Made by a program: the position numbers and the translations under genes. From NCBI GenBank assembly GCA_020635205.1, contig JACKAE010000003.1, positions 930,001 to 994,000 on the forward strand: 64,000 nt of DNA, read 5' to 3'. A model generated the notes under the pieces. The model was not told where the DNA came from and did not search any database. It saw only the letters and a list, made by a program, of their open reading frames with translations. Shown piece by piece: positions 54,594-64,000 of this stretch. The DNA comes from Ignavibacteria bacterium. Its GTDB lineage: Bacteria; Bacteroidota; Ignavibacteria; OLB7. Every line of letters starts with the position of its first letter. The first letter of the stretch is position 1.

Positions 54594-54772
54594 GTTTTCA
54601 GAGCCGTAAAGATACGAAGGAATTGATGAGAGACAATTTCAGATTGCACCCAGACGGTTTTCGATTGGTAAACGATAGCTCCCTTTTTGCATCGGTTCCC
54701 TTGCGCTCGGTTGAGAGGATTCCGTAGATTAAGAATCGCTGTTATTCAACCAATAGGCTGGTGGTTCCCACT

Positions 54773-57568
54773 ATGAGTTCCAGAAATGATTCCTACCTCA
54801 AGGCTGAAGCACTACCCTCAACTGTCGAGTCCGAGCGAACTGTCCACAAAGTCTTTGCGGCAAGTCGAAAAATCGGTTACGTGGCTCGGCCTCTCTATCA
54901 GGAACAACTGCACAACCACATTCACTCTGAATCTCCACCACTAATCGTCCACGCCCCCTCCGGCGCAGGGAAGAGTGCGCTCGTCGCAAATTGGATTGAA
55001 GAGTTCCGCCAGAGAGAACCTGACACGTTCATTATCGAATACTATATAGGAAGTGGTGAGAGAACTACTACACACATAGATTTGATTCGCCACCTGATGT
55101 TGGAAATCAAAGAATACTTTGGTGTGACAGCACAGCTTCCCAACACTCCCGAAGGATTCGTAAGGGGTCTTCCCGTCTGGCTCTGGTATGTTCGCGAACC
55201 GATTGTAGTAGTTATCGATGCCTTAGATCAACTACATAGCGAACCATCCGCCACGTTCAACTGGTTGCCAGAAGCCTTCCCCCCGAATCTCCGCACGATC
55301 ATCACAACCAATGATGGCTCAACGCGGGAGGAACTGAGTAGGCGAGGATGGCAACAACTCACCCTAAAACCCTTCACTCTTGCCGAGCGGAGAGCACTTG
55401 TTCGGAAGTTTGTTGCAGAGAGGCAAACCGCCTTGACATCGGCCCAACAGCGGGCAGTGATTTCTGCCGCCGGAAGTGCGAACCCTCTCTTGCTCCGAAC
55501 TCGTCTGGAAGAAGTCCGAACTGGCATTCCCGGCGAGAACGCAGATGCTACCATCCGATTCTTTACCGGGGCAACCACGCTGGAAGAGATGTACGACCGC
55601 GTCCTCCAACGCCTCGAATCTGAGTTCCCACACGAAGATGTTCGGAACATTCTCTCCTTTCTTCAGGCTGCAAAGACTGGCTTGACCGTAGGTGAACTTG
55701 GGGCGCTCACTCTATCGGCTTCCAATCAGATTGAAGCAATCTTGCAGCGGATTGAAGCATATTTGCTGAAGACGGAGGATCGTATGGTTCTCTTCCACAC
55801 CAGTCTGGCAAAGGCGGTTCAACAACGGTGGCTTGATGCCGATTCGTTGAGGGAGATGCGGCTTCGCTTAGCCGACTACCTTCGAAAGCAACCGGCAACG
55901 ATACGCTCTATTCAAGAAATCCTCTTCCAACTCTCCGAAGCAAAAGCGGACGATCACCTCACCAATTTCCTAACCGACATACCGACATTTCTCCTCTGCT
56001 TCAAACACCTGCAATATGAACTGCTCCGCGCCTGGAAACCATTGGAAGCGTCGGTGGATATGTACAGGGAGTATCGGCGTGGACTGGAGGAGTATCAGCC
56101 GGAAGACCACGTTCTGAAGATAGAGGCAATTCGTCACCTCGGCTCGCTACTGCAGATTGTTGGCAAGAACGACGCAGCAGCAGAACTCTATCGCGAAGGG
56201 CTGACTATTGCAGAGACTACAGACAATGACTATCAGAGAGGGATGCTCTACATCTCACTCGGGACGATAGTGGGGCATCGTGGAGATTACGAGAAAGGAG
56301 AAGACCTTCTGGAGAAGGCTAAAGAGATTATGGTTCGTTTTCACGATACGCGAAGAGCCGTCACGATTACCAATGAACTTGCTGCCCTCGCATTCTATAG
56401 GGATGATTTCCTTCGGGCAGAGGAACTGTTTCAGGAAGGGTTGGAACAGATGCAGAAGGTTGGAGATACGAAAGAAGAAGCACGGTTTTTGGGGAACATC
56501 GGAACAGTCTCAATCAGACTTGGTCACTTTGAGAAAGCAGAACGGTATCTGAAGAAGATGCTGGCCTACGCTGAGCAGTCTGGAGACATCTTGATGGAGA
56601 TGCAAGCAATCTCTAACCTGAGTGTTGTGAAAACGATGACAGAAGATATCGACGAAGTGATTCTACTAACCGAACGCACACAGCAGATAGCCGAGGCAGT
56701 TGGGAATCGGGAGCAAGTGATGACCGCCCACGGAAATCTGGGCAACCTGATGAACCGCCTCTACCGCCTGAATGAGGCGCGGGAACATTGTGCAATCCAG
56801 AGGAAGATAGCGGAAGAATTAGGGGATCACCGTCAACTGGTAGATGCTCTGACGAACCTTGCTATTGCTCACACAATCTGTGGCAATCACCAGGAGGCTG
56901 AGGAGATGCTACAGCTTGCCGCAGAGAGCTGCAAGCGTCACGGCAATCGGCATGGCGAGGGGATGACTCTGAGCGTCACCGGCTATCTCGCACTTCAACG
57001 TGACCAATTTGCCGACGCACGTGATGCATACGTAGTGGTAGAACAGATTGCGAAGGAGACTGGGTCAGATCAACTCCACCTGATTGCACTGGCTGGCATT
57101 GGGCAGGCTTACTGGAAGATGAAGATGTTCGACGCAGCAAAGGAGTACTACAGCCGATTGCGTGCGAAAGCTGAAGAATTAAACGAAACACGACAGGCCG
57201 TTGAGGGACTGGGATATGAGGGAGTTGTAGAGTGCGAGCGAGGGAATGTAGAGAAAGGGTTGGCAATGATCGAGACGGCTCTTAGCCGAAGCAACAAGGC
57301 CTACCCTACAGAAGCGTTTGCAAATTGGCAATTGATGAGGAGCAAGTTTCTCCTGGAGAGGATAGAACAAGGGGATGATCGGTATCCTGAAAGTGAAGGG
57401 GAAGAACTATTGGATAATCTTCGGAGCGACCTTCAGTTAGTTCGTGCAATGGAACTCTGTTCATACGAAGAGAGTCTGCGAACAAAAGTCGAAGCGTTAC
57501 TCCACCACCTTGAGTCAATCCGCGAGCAGCGTAGCGCAAGGGTAGCAAGCATCAACTCGAATATCTGA
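54773..57568 (+). CDS. STAND-type NTPase with C-terminal TPR repeats
   Basis: The product has 931 aa from the ATG at 54773; a GTG at 54761 would add four residues. Walker A is APSGAGKSALV (61-71) and Walker B is IVVVIDALDQL (144-154), with VIDALDQL resembling the NACHT-like NTPases of the TEP1/NPHP3 kind. A winged-helix-like part follows up to about 390, then at least nine TPR motifs (about 410-890; for example AAELYREGLTIAETTDNDYQRGMLYISLGTI, then GDYEKGEDLLEKAKEIM, FEKAERYLKKMLAYAEQSGD). There is no recognisable effector domain at either end, so an innate-immunity (Avs-like) role is not supported. A signalling or scaffold role is possible. It stands alone. Confidence 0.85.
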   Translation: MSSRNDSYLKAEALPSTVESERTVHKVFAASRKIGYVARPLYQEQLHNHIHSESPPLIVHAPSGAGKSALVANWIEEFRQREPDTFIIEYYIGSGERTTTHIDLIRHLMLEIKEYFGVTAQLPNTPEGFVRGLPVWLWYVREPIVVVIDALDQLHSEPSATFNWLPEAFPPNLRTIITTNDGSTREELSRRGWQQLTLKPFTLAERRALVRKFVAERQTALTSAQQRAVISAAGSANPLLLRTRLEEVRTGIPGENADATIRFFTGATTLEEMYDRVLQRLESEFPHEDVRNILSFLQAAKTGLTVGELGALTLSASNQIEAILQRIEAYLLKTEDRMVLFHTSLAKAVQQRWLDADSLREMRLRLADYLRKQPATIRSIQEILFQLSEAKADDHLTNFLTDIPTFLLCFKHLQYELLRAWKPLEASVDMYREYRRGLEEYQPEDHVLKIEAIRHLGSLLQIVGKNDAAAELYREGLTIAETTDNDYQRGMLYISLGTIVGHRGDYEKGEDLLEKAKEIMVRFHDTRRAVTITNELAALAFYRDDFLRAEELFQEGLEQMQKVGDTKEEARFLGNIGTVSIRLGHFEKAERYLKKMLAYAEQSGDILMEMQAISNLSVVKTMTEDIDEVILLTERTQQIAEAVGNREQVMTAHGNLGNLMNRLYRLNEAREHCAIQRKIAEELGDHRQLVDALTNLAIAHTICGNHQEAEEMLQLAAESCKRHGNRHGEGMTLSVTGYLALQRDQFADARDAYVVVEQIAKETGSDQLHLIALAGIGQAYWKMKMFDAAKEYYSRLRAKAEELNETRQAVEGLGYEGVVECERGNVEKGLAMIETALSRSNKAYPTEAFANWQLMRSKFLLERIEQGDDRYPESEGEELLDNLRSDLQLVRAMELCSYEESLRTKVEALLHHLESIREQRSARVASINSNI

Positions 57569-57676
57569 ATATTGAAAATCGATAGAATAGAACAGGGGAT
57601 CAACCGGCAATTCGATTGATCCCCCAAACATCATCTCCCCTTCGCCGAAGTAAAGATGAAGAGTGCCGAAACGACA

Positions 57677-58135
57677 TTAACCATCGATTTCCCAAACACG
57701 CCCCTCGGTAGCTGTAGAGTCATATCTGAGAGTATAGTATCCCGGACTACTCAGAAGGACACTCGGGCATGGAGCATCGATATCGTTTCGCAGTGGAGCG
57801 GTTGCAGGAGTAACATTATAGCCAAATGCAGAATTCACTTTTGTCCCAACAGCATCCTTGAACTTGTGCGTTCCCGATAACTCCCAGAAGATGACACCTT
57901 GCCCCTCCACGTGAACAATAATTGAATCTCCGGCAGTCCACCCAACTGAATCCAGTATGAGTGCCGAATCCTTGTCAACTGGGATCGTGACAGAATAGGT
58001 GCTGTGACTGATGAGAAGGGTTCCGACGCCGAAATCGTGATCTCGCTTCGCACAGGACAGACATCCTAAGGAAAGTCCAAGTGTGAGCAAAATCAGTACG
58101 CTCTTGGAGGATCGCCACTTGCTTGCTCTGTCCAT
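57677..58135 (-). CDS. Small exported protein, probable lipoprotein
   Basis: The product has 152 aa. The N-terminus has basic residues, a hydrophobic core (VLILLTLGLSLG) and two Cys (GCLSC). Neither gives a perfect lipobox, but one of them is the likely lipid site. The mature part is a single beta-type domain with HVEGQGVIFWELSG and GYYTLRYDS, similar in feel to cupredoxin-like or Ig-like folds, but without recognisable metal ligands. GGAG lies 9 bases before the ATG. It is convergent with the STAND gene and divergent from the histidine kinase gene, so the 249-bp spacer 58136-58384 should contain both promoters. Confidence 0.7.
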   Translation of the reverse strand: MDRASKWRSSKSVLILLTLGLSLGCLSCAKRDHDFGVGTLLISHSTYSVTIPVDKDSALILDSVGWTAGDSIIVHVEGQGVIFWELSGTHKFKDAVGTKVNSAFGYNVTPATAPLRNDIDAPCPSVLLSSPGYYTLRYDSTATEGRVWEIDG

Positions 58136-58384
58136 AAATACATTCTCCGTAGTTAGTAAGGTTGGACAAACCTTGGGTTACGATAGGTTGGTAGCGGTAA
58201 CAAAAGTAGGGGGCGTCGGAAGGCTCGGCAATCCCTGAAAGTCGGTGAATCCGCAAATACCGAGAAACAGTGAATGTGAGGGGAGACCCCTTCAAGTAAG
58301 TTATGGCTGGTAGAGGAAGAGAAGCTACGCGGAGTCTTCACTTCTCTTCCTCCAACATAAATTTGGATATCATTCTGATAGACT

Positions 58385-59986
58385 ATGAACGAAGAGACTT
58401 CCCTACATGCTTCCGATTCTACTTCACGTAAAGAAGATCGGGTTGCTGAAATTCTCTCTAAGGCAACTGCTTTGTGCAGCACACAGGACTACTCCGGGGC
58501 AGTGGCACTCTACACATCTCTACTGGAAGCCCTTCCCCCTTCAGATGAGACCGAAGTTAGAGTTCTCGCCCTTCACAGCCTCGGCGACCTCTATGCCGAT
58601 TTGGGCGACACAACAACTGCGTTGGAGTACTATCTCGACTCGTTAGTGGAAGCCGAAGAGAGAGGAGACTACAGTGCAGTCGGCATCGTGCTCCACTCGA
58701 TTGGGGTGTTGTACGGAAACGAAGGAAACTATGAAGAGGCACGAGAGTATCTGAAGCGAAGCTGCGCTCTCTTTCGCGAGACCGGATCAGAACGGATGGA
58801 AGTTAGGGCGATGCGAAATCTCGGTGAGATATATCTCTCCGAGGGGAACCTTACCGATGCCCGCGAATGTGAGTTGCGGGCAATGACTGCATACGACCTC
58901 CTCGACGATCCAGTAAATGCAGCAGCAGCAATGATCTCCATCGGTGGGATTCATGAACAGCAAGCAGAGCCAGACATCGCTCTCTCCTACTATCTCCGTG
59001 CGTCTGAATCGCTTGAGAGAGGCGAAGAGTATACACTCTTTGCCGCCGCACTACTTGGCACGGGACGCTCATACTATCGGATGGGTCAACTCGATTCCGC
59101 CCGGTTCAGTCTGGAACAAGGGCTGGCAATTGCTGAAGAGATAGCCGACCGGCGACTTCAATCGCAGTATCACGACACTCTCTCCCACGTCTTCAAATCT
59201 CTCGACAACCCCCGCGCGGCTCTGGACCACGCCCGGCACTACATTACGCTCCACGACAGTCTGCTTAACCAAGAACGGCAGAAAATGATTGCAGAGCTGC
59301 AGATGCGGTTCAACTTGGAACGTCAGTTGAAGGAAGAAGAACTGCGGCGGCAACACGACGTGACCAGAGCGATGATGCAAACACAGGAAGCAGAGCGATT
59401 GCGGATTGCCGGAGATTTGCACGACGGAGTGGGGCAATTGTTGGCCGCAATTAGACTGAACATGCTTCGGGTAGATAGGGCACTCAGGGGAATCAACTTC
59501 GACCAGAAAGCGTTGTGGGAGAGATCGCTCCAATTGCTTCAGCGAGCTTCCAGCGATGTGAGAACAATCTCCCACAGCCTCAGTTCCAGCACGTTGCGGG
59601 AGTTAGGGTTGGTTGCTGCAATACGAGAGATTGTTGTCGACATGCACAACACTGGCTCGCTCCGATTTCGTTTTGAGCCGAACGGCATCGACGAAAATCT
59701 CCCCGAAGAGGTCACATTAGGACTCTTCCGAATTGCACAGGAGTTGATCCTAAATGTTGTGCGCCACGCAAAGGCAACGTCTGCCTCGGTCCACTTAGTC
59801 CAACACGATAATATGATCGTGCTCATGGTAGAAGATAATGGTGTCGGGTTTGATACGGGAAAGAAACGGGAGGGAATGGGAACGAGAAACATCGAAGCCC
59901 GCGTCCGAGCAATGAAGGGAACGCTTCACTTCGACTCGCAGCCGGGGCACGGCACAACCGTAACCGTAGAAGTTGCCACTCACTGA
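58385..59986 (+). CDS. Cytosolic TPR-containing sensor histidine kinase (HisKA_3 / NarX-UhpB type)
   Basis: The product has 533 aa with no TM segment. Residues about 20-300 are TPR repeats (about seven; for example ALHSLGDLYADLGDTTTALEYYLDSL). A coiled coil (LQMRFNLERQLKEEELRRQH) follows, then the dimerisation/phosphoacceptor domain with ERLRIAGDLHDGVGQLLAA, phospho-accepting His346, and a HATPase_c domain with the N-box AQELILNVVRHAKAT, the G1 box VEDNGVGF and the G2 box GMGTRNIEARV. It should phosphorylate the NarL-type regulator encoded 180 bp downstream (60167). TPRs presumably sense a protein or peptide partner (inference). Confidence 0.93.
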   Translation: MNEETSLHASDSTSRKEDRVAEILSKATALCSTQDYSGAVALYTSLLEALPPSDETEVRVLALHSLGDLYADLGDTTTALEYYLDSLVEAEERGDYSAVGIVLHSIGVLYGNEGNYEEAREYLKRSCALFRETGSERMEVRAMRNLGEIYLSEGNLTDARECELRAMTAYDLLDDPVNAAAAMISIGGIHEQQAEPDIALSYYLRASESLERGEEYTLFAAALLGTGRSYYRMGQLDSARFSLEQGLAIAEEIADRRLQSQYHDTLSHVFKSLDNPRAALDHARHYITLHDSLLNQERQKMIAELQMRFNLERQLKEEELRRQHDVTRAMMQTQEAERLRIAGDLHDGVGQLLAAIRLNMLRVDRALRGINFDQKALWERSLQLLQRASSDVRTISHSLSSSTLRELGLVAAIREIVVDMHNTGSLRFRFEPNGIDENLPEEVTLGLFRIAQELILNVVRHAKATSASVHLVQHDNMIVLMVEDNGVGFDTGKKREGMGTRNIEARVRAMKGTLHFDSQPGHGTTVTVEVATH

Positions 59987-60166
59987 ATCCCGGTATTGTC
60001 TAAAACACCAATAAAGGGGGATAGCAGAGAACCTTATGTGAGGCGATCTTTGTTTAGCCTTGAAACTGTGCTGGGAGAGTCAAGTTTGATAGCAACTCTG
60101 TGAAAGCTCTGCTAAGTGGACTTGAGAGTGTAGTGTAGCTTGAAAAAGGAGACTATTGAACTTGCC

Positions 60167-60817
60167 ATGAAAACAATACACGTCTTGATTGCCGACGACC
60201 ACCATCTCTTTATTCAGGGATTAACCGCACTCCTCGACGAAACTCCAGACATCTGCTTTCTCGGATTTGCCTCCAACGGAGTGGAAGCCCTGGAACTGGC
60301 TGAGACCCACCCCGACGCAGACCTCTTTATTATGGATTTGTCGATGCCAGAGATGGATGGCATCAAGACTACTGCTGAACTGAAGAAGCGAAAATCTCAT
60401 ATCCCAGTTTTGGCTCTCACTCAAAATGATGATGGGGGTTCGGTGGCTCGAGCAATGAAAGCAGGTGTGGCAGGCTATATCCTGAAAACCGCGAGCCGTG
60501 AAGAGTTTGTTGATGCAATCTATACTGTTGCTTCGGGAGGAAACTACTTCAGCCCACTGGCAACAAACGCTCTCGTCCTTTCGATGACTGGCAAAGAACA
60601 AGGTGGAACAAAGAACGTTGAAGCCTTAACTGAACGAGAGAAAGAGATACTGATATTGATTGCCAACGAACTAACGACAAACGAAATCGCAGAACAACTT
60701 TTTATTAGCCCCTATACTGTTGAAACCCACCGTAAGAATCTGATCCAAAAACTTTCCGTGCGGAACGTTGCTGGTCTGGTTCGCTACGCTGTGGAACATG
60801 GATTAGCAAAGGAGTAG
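60167..60817 (+). CDS. NarL/FixJ-family response regulator
   Basis: The product has 216 aa from the ATG at 60167; the frame continues to a TTG at 60140, but the receiver domain starts directly after this Met (MKTIHVLIADDHHLF). The receiver has acidic D10/D11, phospho-acceptor Asp57 in LFIMDLSMPEMDG, Thr in LALTQN and Lys in GYILKTA. The LuxR-type HTH (about 150-210) has EALTEREKEILILIANELTTNEIAEQLFISPYTVETHRKNLIQKL. It forms a two-component pair with the TPR kinase just upstream. Genes it controls are not known. The next gene, a secreted metalloprotease, starts 30 bp downstream on the same strand. Confidence 0.95.
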   Translation: MKTIHVLIADDHHLFIQGLTALLDETPDICFLGFASNGVEALELAETHPDADLFIMDLSMPEMDGIKTTAELKKRKSHIPVLALTQNDDGGSVARAMKAGVAGYILKTASREEFVDAIYTVASGGNYFSPLATNALVLSMTGKEQGGTKNVEALTEREKEILILIANELTTNEIAEQLFISPYTVETHRKNLIQKLSVRNVAGLVRYAVEHGLAKE

Positions 60818-60847
60818 TACAGTTCTCACTAACACGCCCAGCCTGCT

Positions 60848-63760
60848 ATGAAACCTCTCCGGTTTTCTGTTGTGCTTGCACTTCTTTCGATAACGTTGAG
60901 GGTATTGCCAGCACAGACACAAACTTTACTCCCCACACTCAACCTGGATGCTAACCCACCGGCAGAACTCTCGAAGTGGATATCGGGGGAAGCACAGGTG
61001 ATCTTAACCATCATCAATCCTTCCTCCTCAAGGGAGAAGGTTTCATTCAAAGTGGTGATGTCGATCAAGGTTGGGGGAAGACTTGTGGCCACAACGAACG
61101 TCGACAAAGCCGAGGTCTTCACAATGGAAGATGTTCCAACGAAGACCCTCTTCGGACATGAATTCTTGAAGCTGAGCACTATGAAGTTCCACGGGAACAT
61201 CTACAATCAAGTGCTCGGAGCAAACAGACTCCCTCCAAACCGCTACTCTTTTTGCGTTGAGTTGCAGAACTTAGGAGGAGTATCTATTAGTCCCGAAATC
61301 TGTAGTGACTTCACAATCTTCCCCCCTGAACCTCCCCGCCTTCACTATCCTGAAACTGGCACGAAAATATCTGAACCGTCGAGAGAACGATTCGAGTGGT
61401 TGCCAACAGCTCCTGAATCATTCGGGACTCTCCGCTATCGTTTCAGAGTAGCGGAAGTTTTTAAAAACCAGTCACCCTACAGCGCGCTCGAAGGGAACAT
61501 TCCGATCTACGAGGAGATAACAAGCACCACAAGTCTCCCCTGGCCCCCTTCCCTCCCCCCCCCTGTTCTCGGGAAGATCTATGTCTGGAGTGTGCAAGTA
61601 GTGAAAGATGACGGCAAACCCTTGAATAGGAAGTGGGCAGCCCCCTCAACCTATGGTGGAGGGTTAGAGGGAGGAGGATTTGGAGAGGGAAGTTTGTCAG
61701 GGGAACTGAATTCCTTCAACGGCGAGCTTTCTGAGGAGAAACTCTTGTTCGAGTATACTGAGGGGAAGCCAAAGCGGGAACTTGTTTTGGGGCGTCCTCC
61801 CATTCTTCGCGACACCATTATCCGACTGAATGCTGAACTGCTCGATTCCGAGGAGAGAATAGAGGGAGTATTCTTCGAGGACACAATCAAATTTCTCATT
61901 GAAGATCGCCAAGAAAGTCCGTTCGGAAAAACTTGGCGTGGGCGCGTAGAAGAGAAGGAAGATAGCTACATCCTCTTCGTTGGGCGGAACAGTCTTGTGA
62001 TTGGCAATATCGTTCTCGACAACGCTCTCTATCAAGTGAGAGATGCTGGTGGCGGAGTACACAGGCTAATGCAGATTGACCTTGCCGCAATCCCGACAGA
62101 TTCTCCGAAGCCTCCCCCACCTCTATCAGACCTCACCTGCACGACAGCTCAAAACAGAGATGTCGATCCGGCTGACCAGATTGACATTATGGTTCTCTAC
62201 ACTGAAGAGGCAAAGATTGGAGCGGGGGGAAAAGAAGAGATCGAACTGGAGACGCTTCTGTCGGTGCAGGAGACAAACATCTCCTTTGCAGAGAGTGGTG
62301 TCCTCTTCCACCTAAATCCAGTACACATCGGCCAAGTTGACTACGAAGAGACTGGTGACCTTGAGACTGGGTTAGACTGGCTATCGTTCGATGGTGAGGT
62401 AGCCAAGCGACGGGAAGAATATGCCGCCGACATTGTTATCCTCCTCGCAGAGGAGAGTAGTAGAGAGATGTCGGGCATCTCCTATCTCATACCAAACGCT
62501 CACCCTTTCTATGCTTGTGCTGCCTTCGGCGTAGTACAACGATATGCGGCAACCCTGAAGAACTCGTTCGGCCATGAAGTAGGGCACATCATGGGGAGCC
62601 ACCACGACCGAGAGCACAACACAACCGGAAAGCCATTCTATCCCTTCGCATACGGATACGTCAACACTGCAAAGGGACAGCAGACAGTGATGGGGGTAAG
62701 CTCGGCAACCAGAATTTACCGTTGGTCGAATCCTTTTCGCCAATACGATGGAAGTCCCACAGGAGTTAACAGTGGTCCCTCAACCACCTGCAATGCGTGT
62801 GGACTGAATCAACGTGCCCTTACTGTTGCAAACTATCGAACTGCTGAAGGGAAGATTCCAAACGTCTGGATGAAACAGAGTTGGTACGACAACGGAAATG
62901 ATTCACTCCACCTCGACTCAAACAGATATATCTGGAACGCTCCTTCAATTTGGCTTCGGCGGCGGAGAGATACCACCTTAACCCACCTCTATCAACATCA
63001 ATCTGCAAGTGAAGATACCAACTGGCTCTACGTACGCACCTTCAACAGTGGAGAGAGGAGTGTTGGCAGACTTGAGGTCTGGTTCTCAACAGCTTCTCTA
63101 TCGAACGTGGTCGACTCTTCCTGGAGTTGTTACTACTCCGAGTGCCACACGATTCCCTCCCGGATCGGAAAGATTGTGGAAATCCCCTGGACAAAAGAGA
63201 GGAGAACGAGTGGCTACATATTTCTGGCACGGTGGATAGAGGAAGGTAGTGATACAACGGAGGGATATCTCCCCGCGAATCTTCTCGACTACGTTGTGGA
63301 GAATCGGCAGGTCGCCCTACAAAACACTCAGGTTGTAGACCTTACCTATCCAACAGATGCCGTTGAGTTGAGTATCCCCTTCACAACGCTTGGCGACGCA
63401 ACCATTGAAATTATTCTCGAAGAATTGTTGTTGACCGGTACTTCCTACACATCCTCCTCAGCCGGAGGAAATATTCTGCTCGACTTCGGCAACCAACTTT
63501 TCACAGAAGTAGAGGGAGCAGAACGACTCCAGAGTGGAGTGTATCGCCTAACAGATAGTAGTTCTGCACGCTTTTCATTTTGCTCTGATGCGAGGGGCAG
63601 CGGAACAATCCTCCTTCGATTCGAGCGGCCGATGCGAAGTCCCTACGGTCTATATGCAGTTCGCTTCCTCCAGCGGGGGAAGGATAGAAGAATCACCGGC
63701 GGCATTACGTACTTGCTGAAAGTTCTCGACCACTTTCAATGGAGTGAACGGGATGAGTGA
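60848..63760 (+). CDS. Secreted metalloprotease with TANFOR-like N-terminal module (M72/M12B-like)
   Basis: The product has 970 aa. The signal peptide ends LPAQ. Residues about 25-270 repeat the N-terminal plan of the giant at 46164 (LNLDANPPAELSKWISGEAQVILTIIN, LPPNRYSFCVELQN, GKIYVWSVQVVKDDGKPL). After a Gly-rich linker (about 275-295) and a small domain (about 305-410), the protease domain begins at IDIMVLYTEEAKIGAGG (about 440). The zinc motif is FGHEVGHIMGSHHDRE, with ligands H576, H580 and H586 and catalytic Glu577 (HExxHxxGxxHD), as in reprolysin-like peptidyl-Asp metallopeptidases. A downstream TVMGVSS supplies the Met-turn. The C-terminal about 300 residues are beta-rich. It has no sorting domain. 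It begins 30 bp after the response regulator and overlaps the next gene by 8 bp. Confidence 0.88.
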   Translation: MKPLRFSVVLALLSITLRVLPAQTQTLLPTLNLDANPPAELSKWISGEAQVILTIINPSSSREKVSFKVVMSIKVGGRLVATTNVDKAEVFTMEDVPTKTLFGHEFLKLSTMKFHGNIYNQVLGANRLPPNRYSFCVELQNLGGVSISPEICSDFTIFPPEPPRLHYPETGTKISEPSRERFEWLPTAPESFGTLRYRFRVAEVFKNQSPYSALEGNIPIYEEITSTTSLPWPPSLPPPVLGKIYVWSVQVVKDDGKPLNRKWAAPSTYGGGLEGGGFGEGSLSGELNSFNGELSEEKLLFEYTEGKPKRELVLGRPPILRDTIIRLNAELLDSEERIEGVFFEDTIKFLIEDRQESPFGKTWRGRVEEKEDSYILFVGRNSLVIGNIVLDNALYQVRDAGGGVHRLMQIDLAAIPTDSPKPPPPLSDLTCTTAQNRDVDPADQIDIMVLYTEEAKIGAGGKEEIELETLLSVQETNISFAESGVLFHLNPVHIGQVDYEETGDLETGLDWLSFDGEVAKRREEYAADIVILLAEESSREMSGISYLIPNAHPFYACAAFGVVQRYAATLKNSFGHEVGHIMGSHHDREHNTTGKPFYPFAYGYVNTAKGQQTVMGVSSATRIYRWSNPFRQYDGSPTGVNSGPSTTCNACGLNQRALTVANYRTAEGKIPNVWMKQSWYDNGNDSLHLDSNRYIWNAPSIWLRRRRDTTLTHLYQHQSASEDTNWLYVRTFNSGERSVGRLEVWFSTASLSNVVDSSWSCYYSECHTIPSRIGKIVEIPWTKERRTSGYIFLARWIEEGSDTTEGYLPANLLDYVVENRQVALQNTQVVDLTYPTDAVELSIPFTTLGDATIEIILEELLLTGTSYTSSSAGGNILLDFGNQLFTEVEGAERLQSGVYRLTDSSSARFSFCSDARGSGTILLRFERPMRSPYGLYAVRFLQRGKDRRITGGITYLLKVLDHFQWSERDE

Positions 63761-64000
63761 TTGGACGACAACGATCGTTCTCAGGCAACTGTGGTTCGCT
63801 CTTCCATTCCTCTTCCTGATTGTTCGTGCAGAATCGCAAGGGCAGGAAGAAGGCGTAGAGAGGAGTGGGGAAGCGAACGTAGAAGAACGTTCCGGCATAA
63901 AGTCCAGCGGAGTACTGACCCTTTTTGGAGAGTTGTACGATGTAAACGAATCCGACACAGACCGCCGTCCAGACAAGTTCGGGCGAGTTGAACTAAACTC
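63753..64000 (+). CDS. Exported, probable outer-membrane protein, cut by window end
   Basis: The 82 codons from the ATG at 63753, which overlaps the last 8 bp of the protease gene, run to the window edge without a stop. The signal peptide is LRQLWFALPFLFLIVRAESQ. A Glu-rich linker (GQEEGVERSGEANVEERSG) and the first beta strand-like segments (SGVLTLFGELYDVNESD) follow. The start of a barrel protein like that at 44318 is likely but cannot be proven. The overlap points to translational coupling with the metalloprotease. Confidence 0.75.
   Translation, partial: MSDWTTTIVLRQLWFALPFLFLIVRAESQGQEEGVERSGEANVEERSGIKSSGVLTLFGELYDVNESDTDRRPDKFGRVELN

Noticed and set aside
54773..57568. Anti-phage STAND (Avs-like) defence gene
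   Set aside because: The NTPase and TPR parts fit, but there is no effector domain and no defence neighbour; the evidence does not go beyond a STAND-like protein.

Overview
The window reads as a chromosomal segment of a Bacteroidota-type (FCB group) bacterium, G+C near 50% by eye. The closest fit I can recognise is the Kapabacteria / Chlorobi-Ignavibacteria side of the group. The clues are type IX secretion (T9SS) C-terminal sorting domains, OmpA-family proteins with a PLLPHIFFDE-type OmpA start, N-terminal modules that look TANFOR-like, and soluble TPR histidine kinases. The lineage is inference. Most genes encode exported, outer-membrane or surface proteins.

Layout. 1-1267 (-): truncated PDZ plus multi-TM sensor-like protein. 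1605-15422: mostly single-gene units (VWA lipoprotein, aldehyde dehydrogenase, NADPH:FMN reductase, two secreted unknowns, DUF427, a large AAA/BTAD regulator, a thioredoxin-like protein, a secreted MBL-fold protein). 15715-36681: the centrepiece, two mirror-image three-gene cassettes facing tail to tail. Each holds a small T9SS/cohesin-like protein, an outer-membrane barrel protein (one fused to two OmpA-like domains, one not) and a giant fibre protein of about 2,550 aa. Each fibre has a signal peptide, W-rich short repeats, 4-5 near-identical repeats of about 220-260 aa, beta-roll head repeats and a C-terminal self-cleaving S74 chaperone. The long repeats of the two giant genes are nearly identical in DNA and inverted to each other, so homologous recombination would invert about 12-13 kb and swap the C-terminal halves in frame. 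This is the best candidate for an undescribed system: a recombinational fibre-switching locus without a recombinase.

36859-41713: yeast-type cytosine deaminase followed by exactly 23 copies of an 8-bp repeat, a DUF4143 ATPase, a GNAT acetyltransferase, a biotin ligase and a small membrane protein. 41883-44317: an IS4/IS50-type insertion sequence with perfect 9-bp target duplication, inserted inside a palindromic dispersed repeat, then an AT-richer stretch without convincing genes. 44318-53707: a three-gene export set (outer-membrane barrel, 1,776-aa TANFOR-like giant, fibronectin-III protein) with lower G+C than its surroundings. 54030-64000: DUF6508 protein, tRNA-Arg with a clear terminator, STAND-type NTPase with TPRs, a possible lipoprotein, a TPR histidine kinase with NarL-type response regulator, and a second TANFOR-like protein, this one carrying an HExxHxxGxxH metalloprotease, followed by an overlapping outer-membrane gene cut by the window end.

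Several families of short intergenic repeats are spread through the window (49-bp element x3, composite palindromic element x2, 21-bp VNTR, AT-rich phrases). Two of them have entered the 5' coding ends of genes. Domain assignments rest on motif reading only; no database search was possible.
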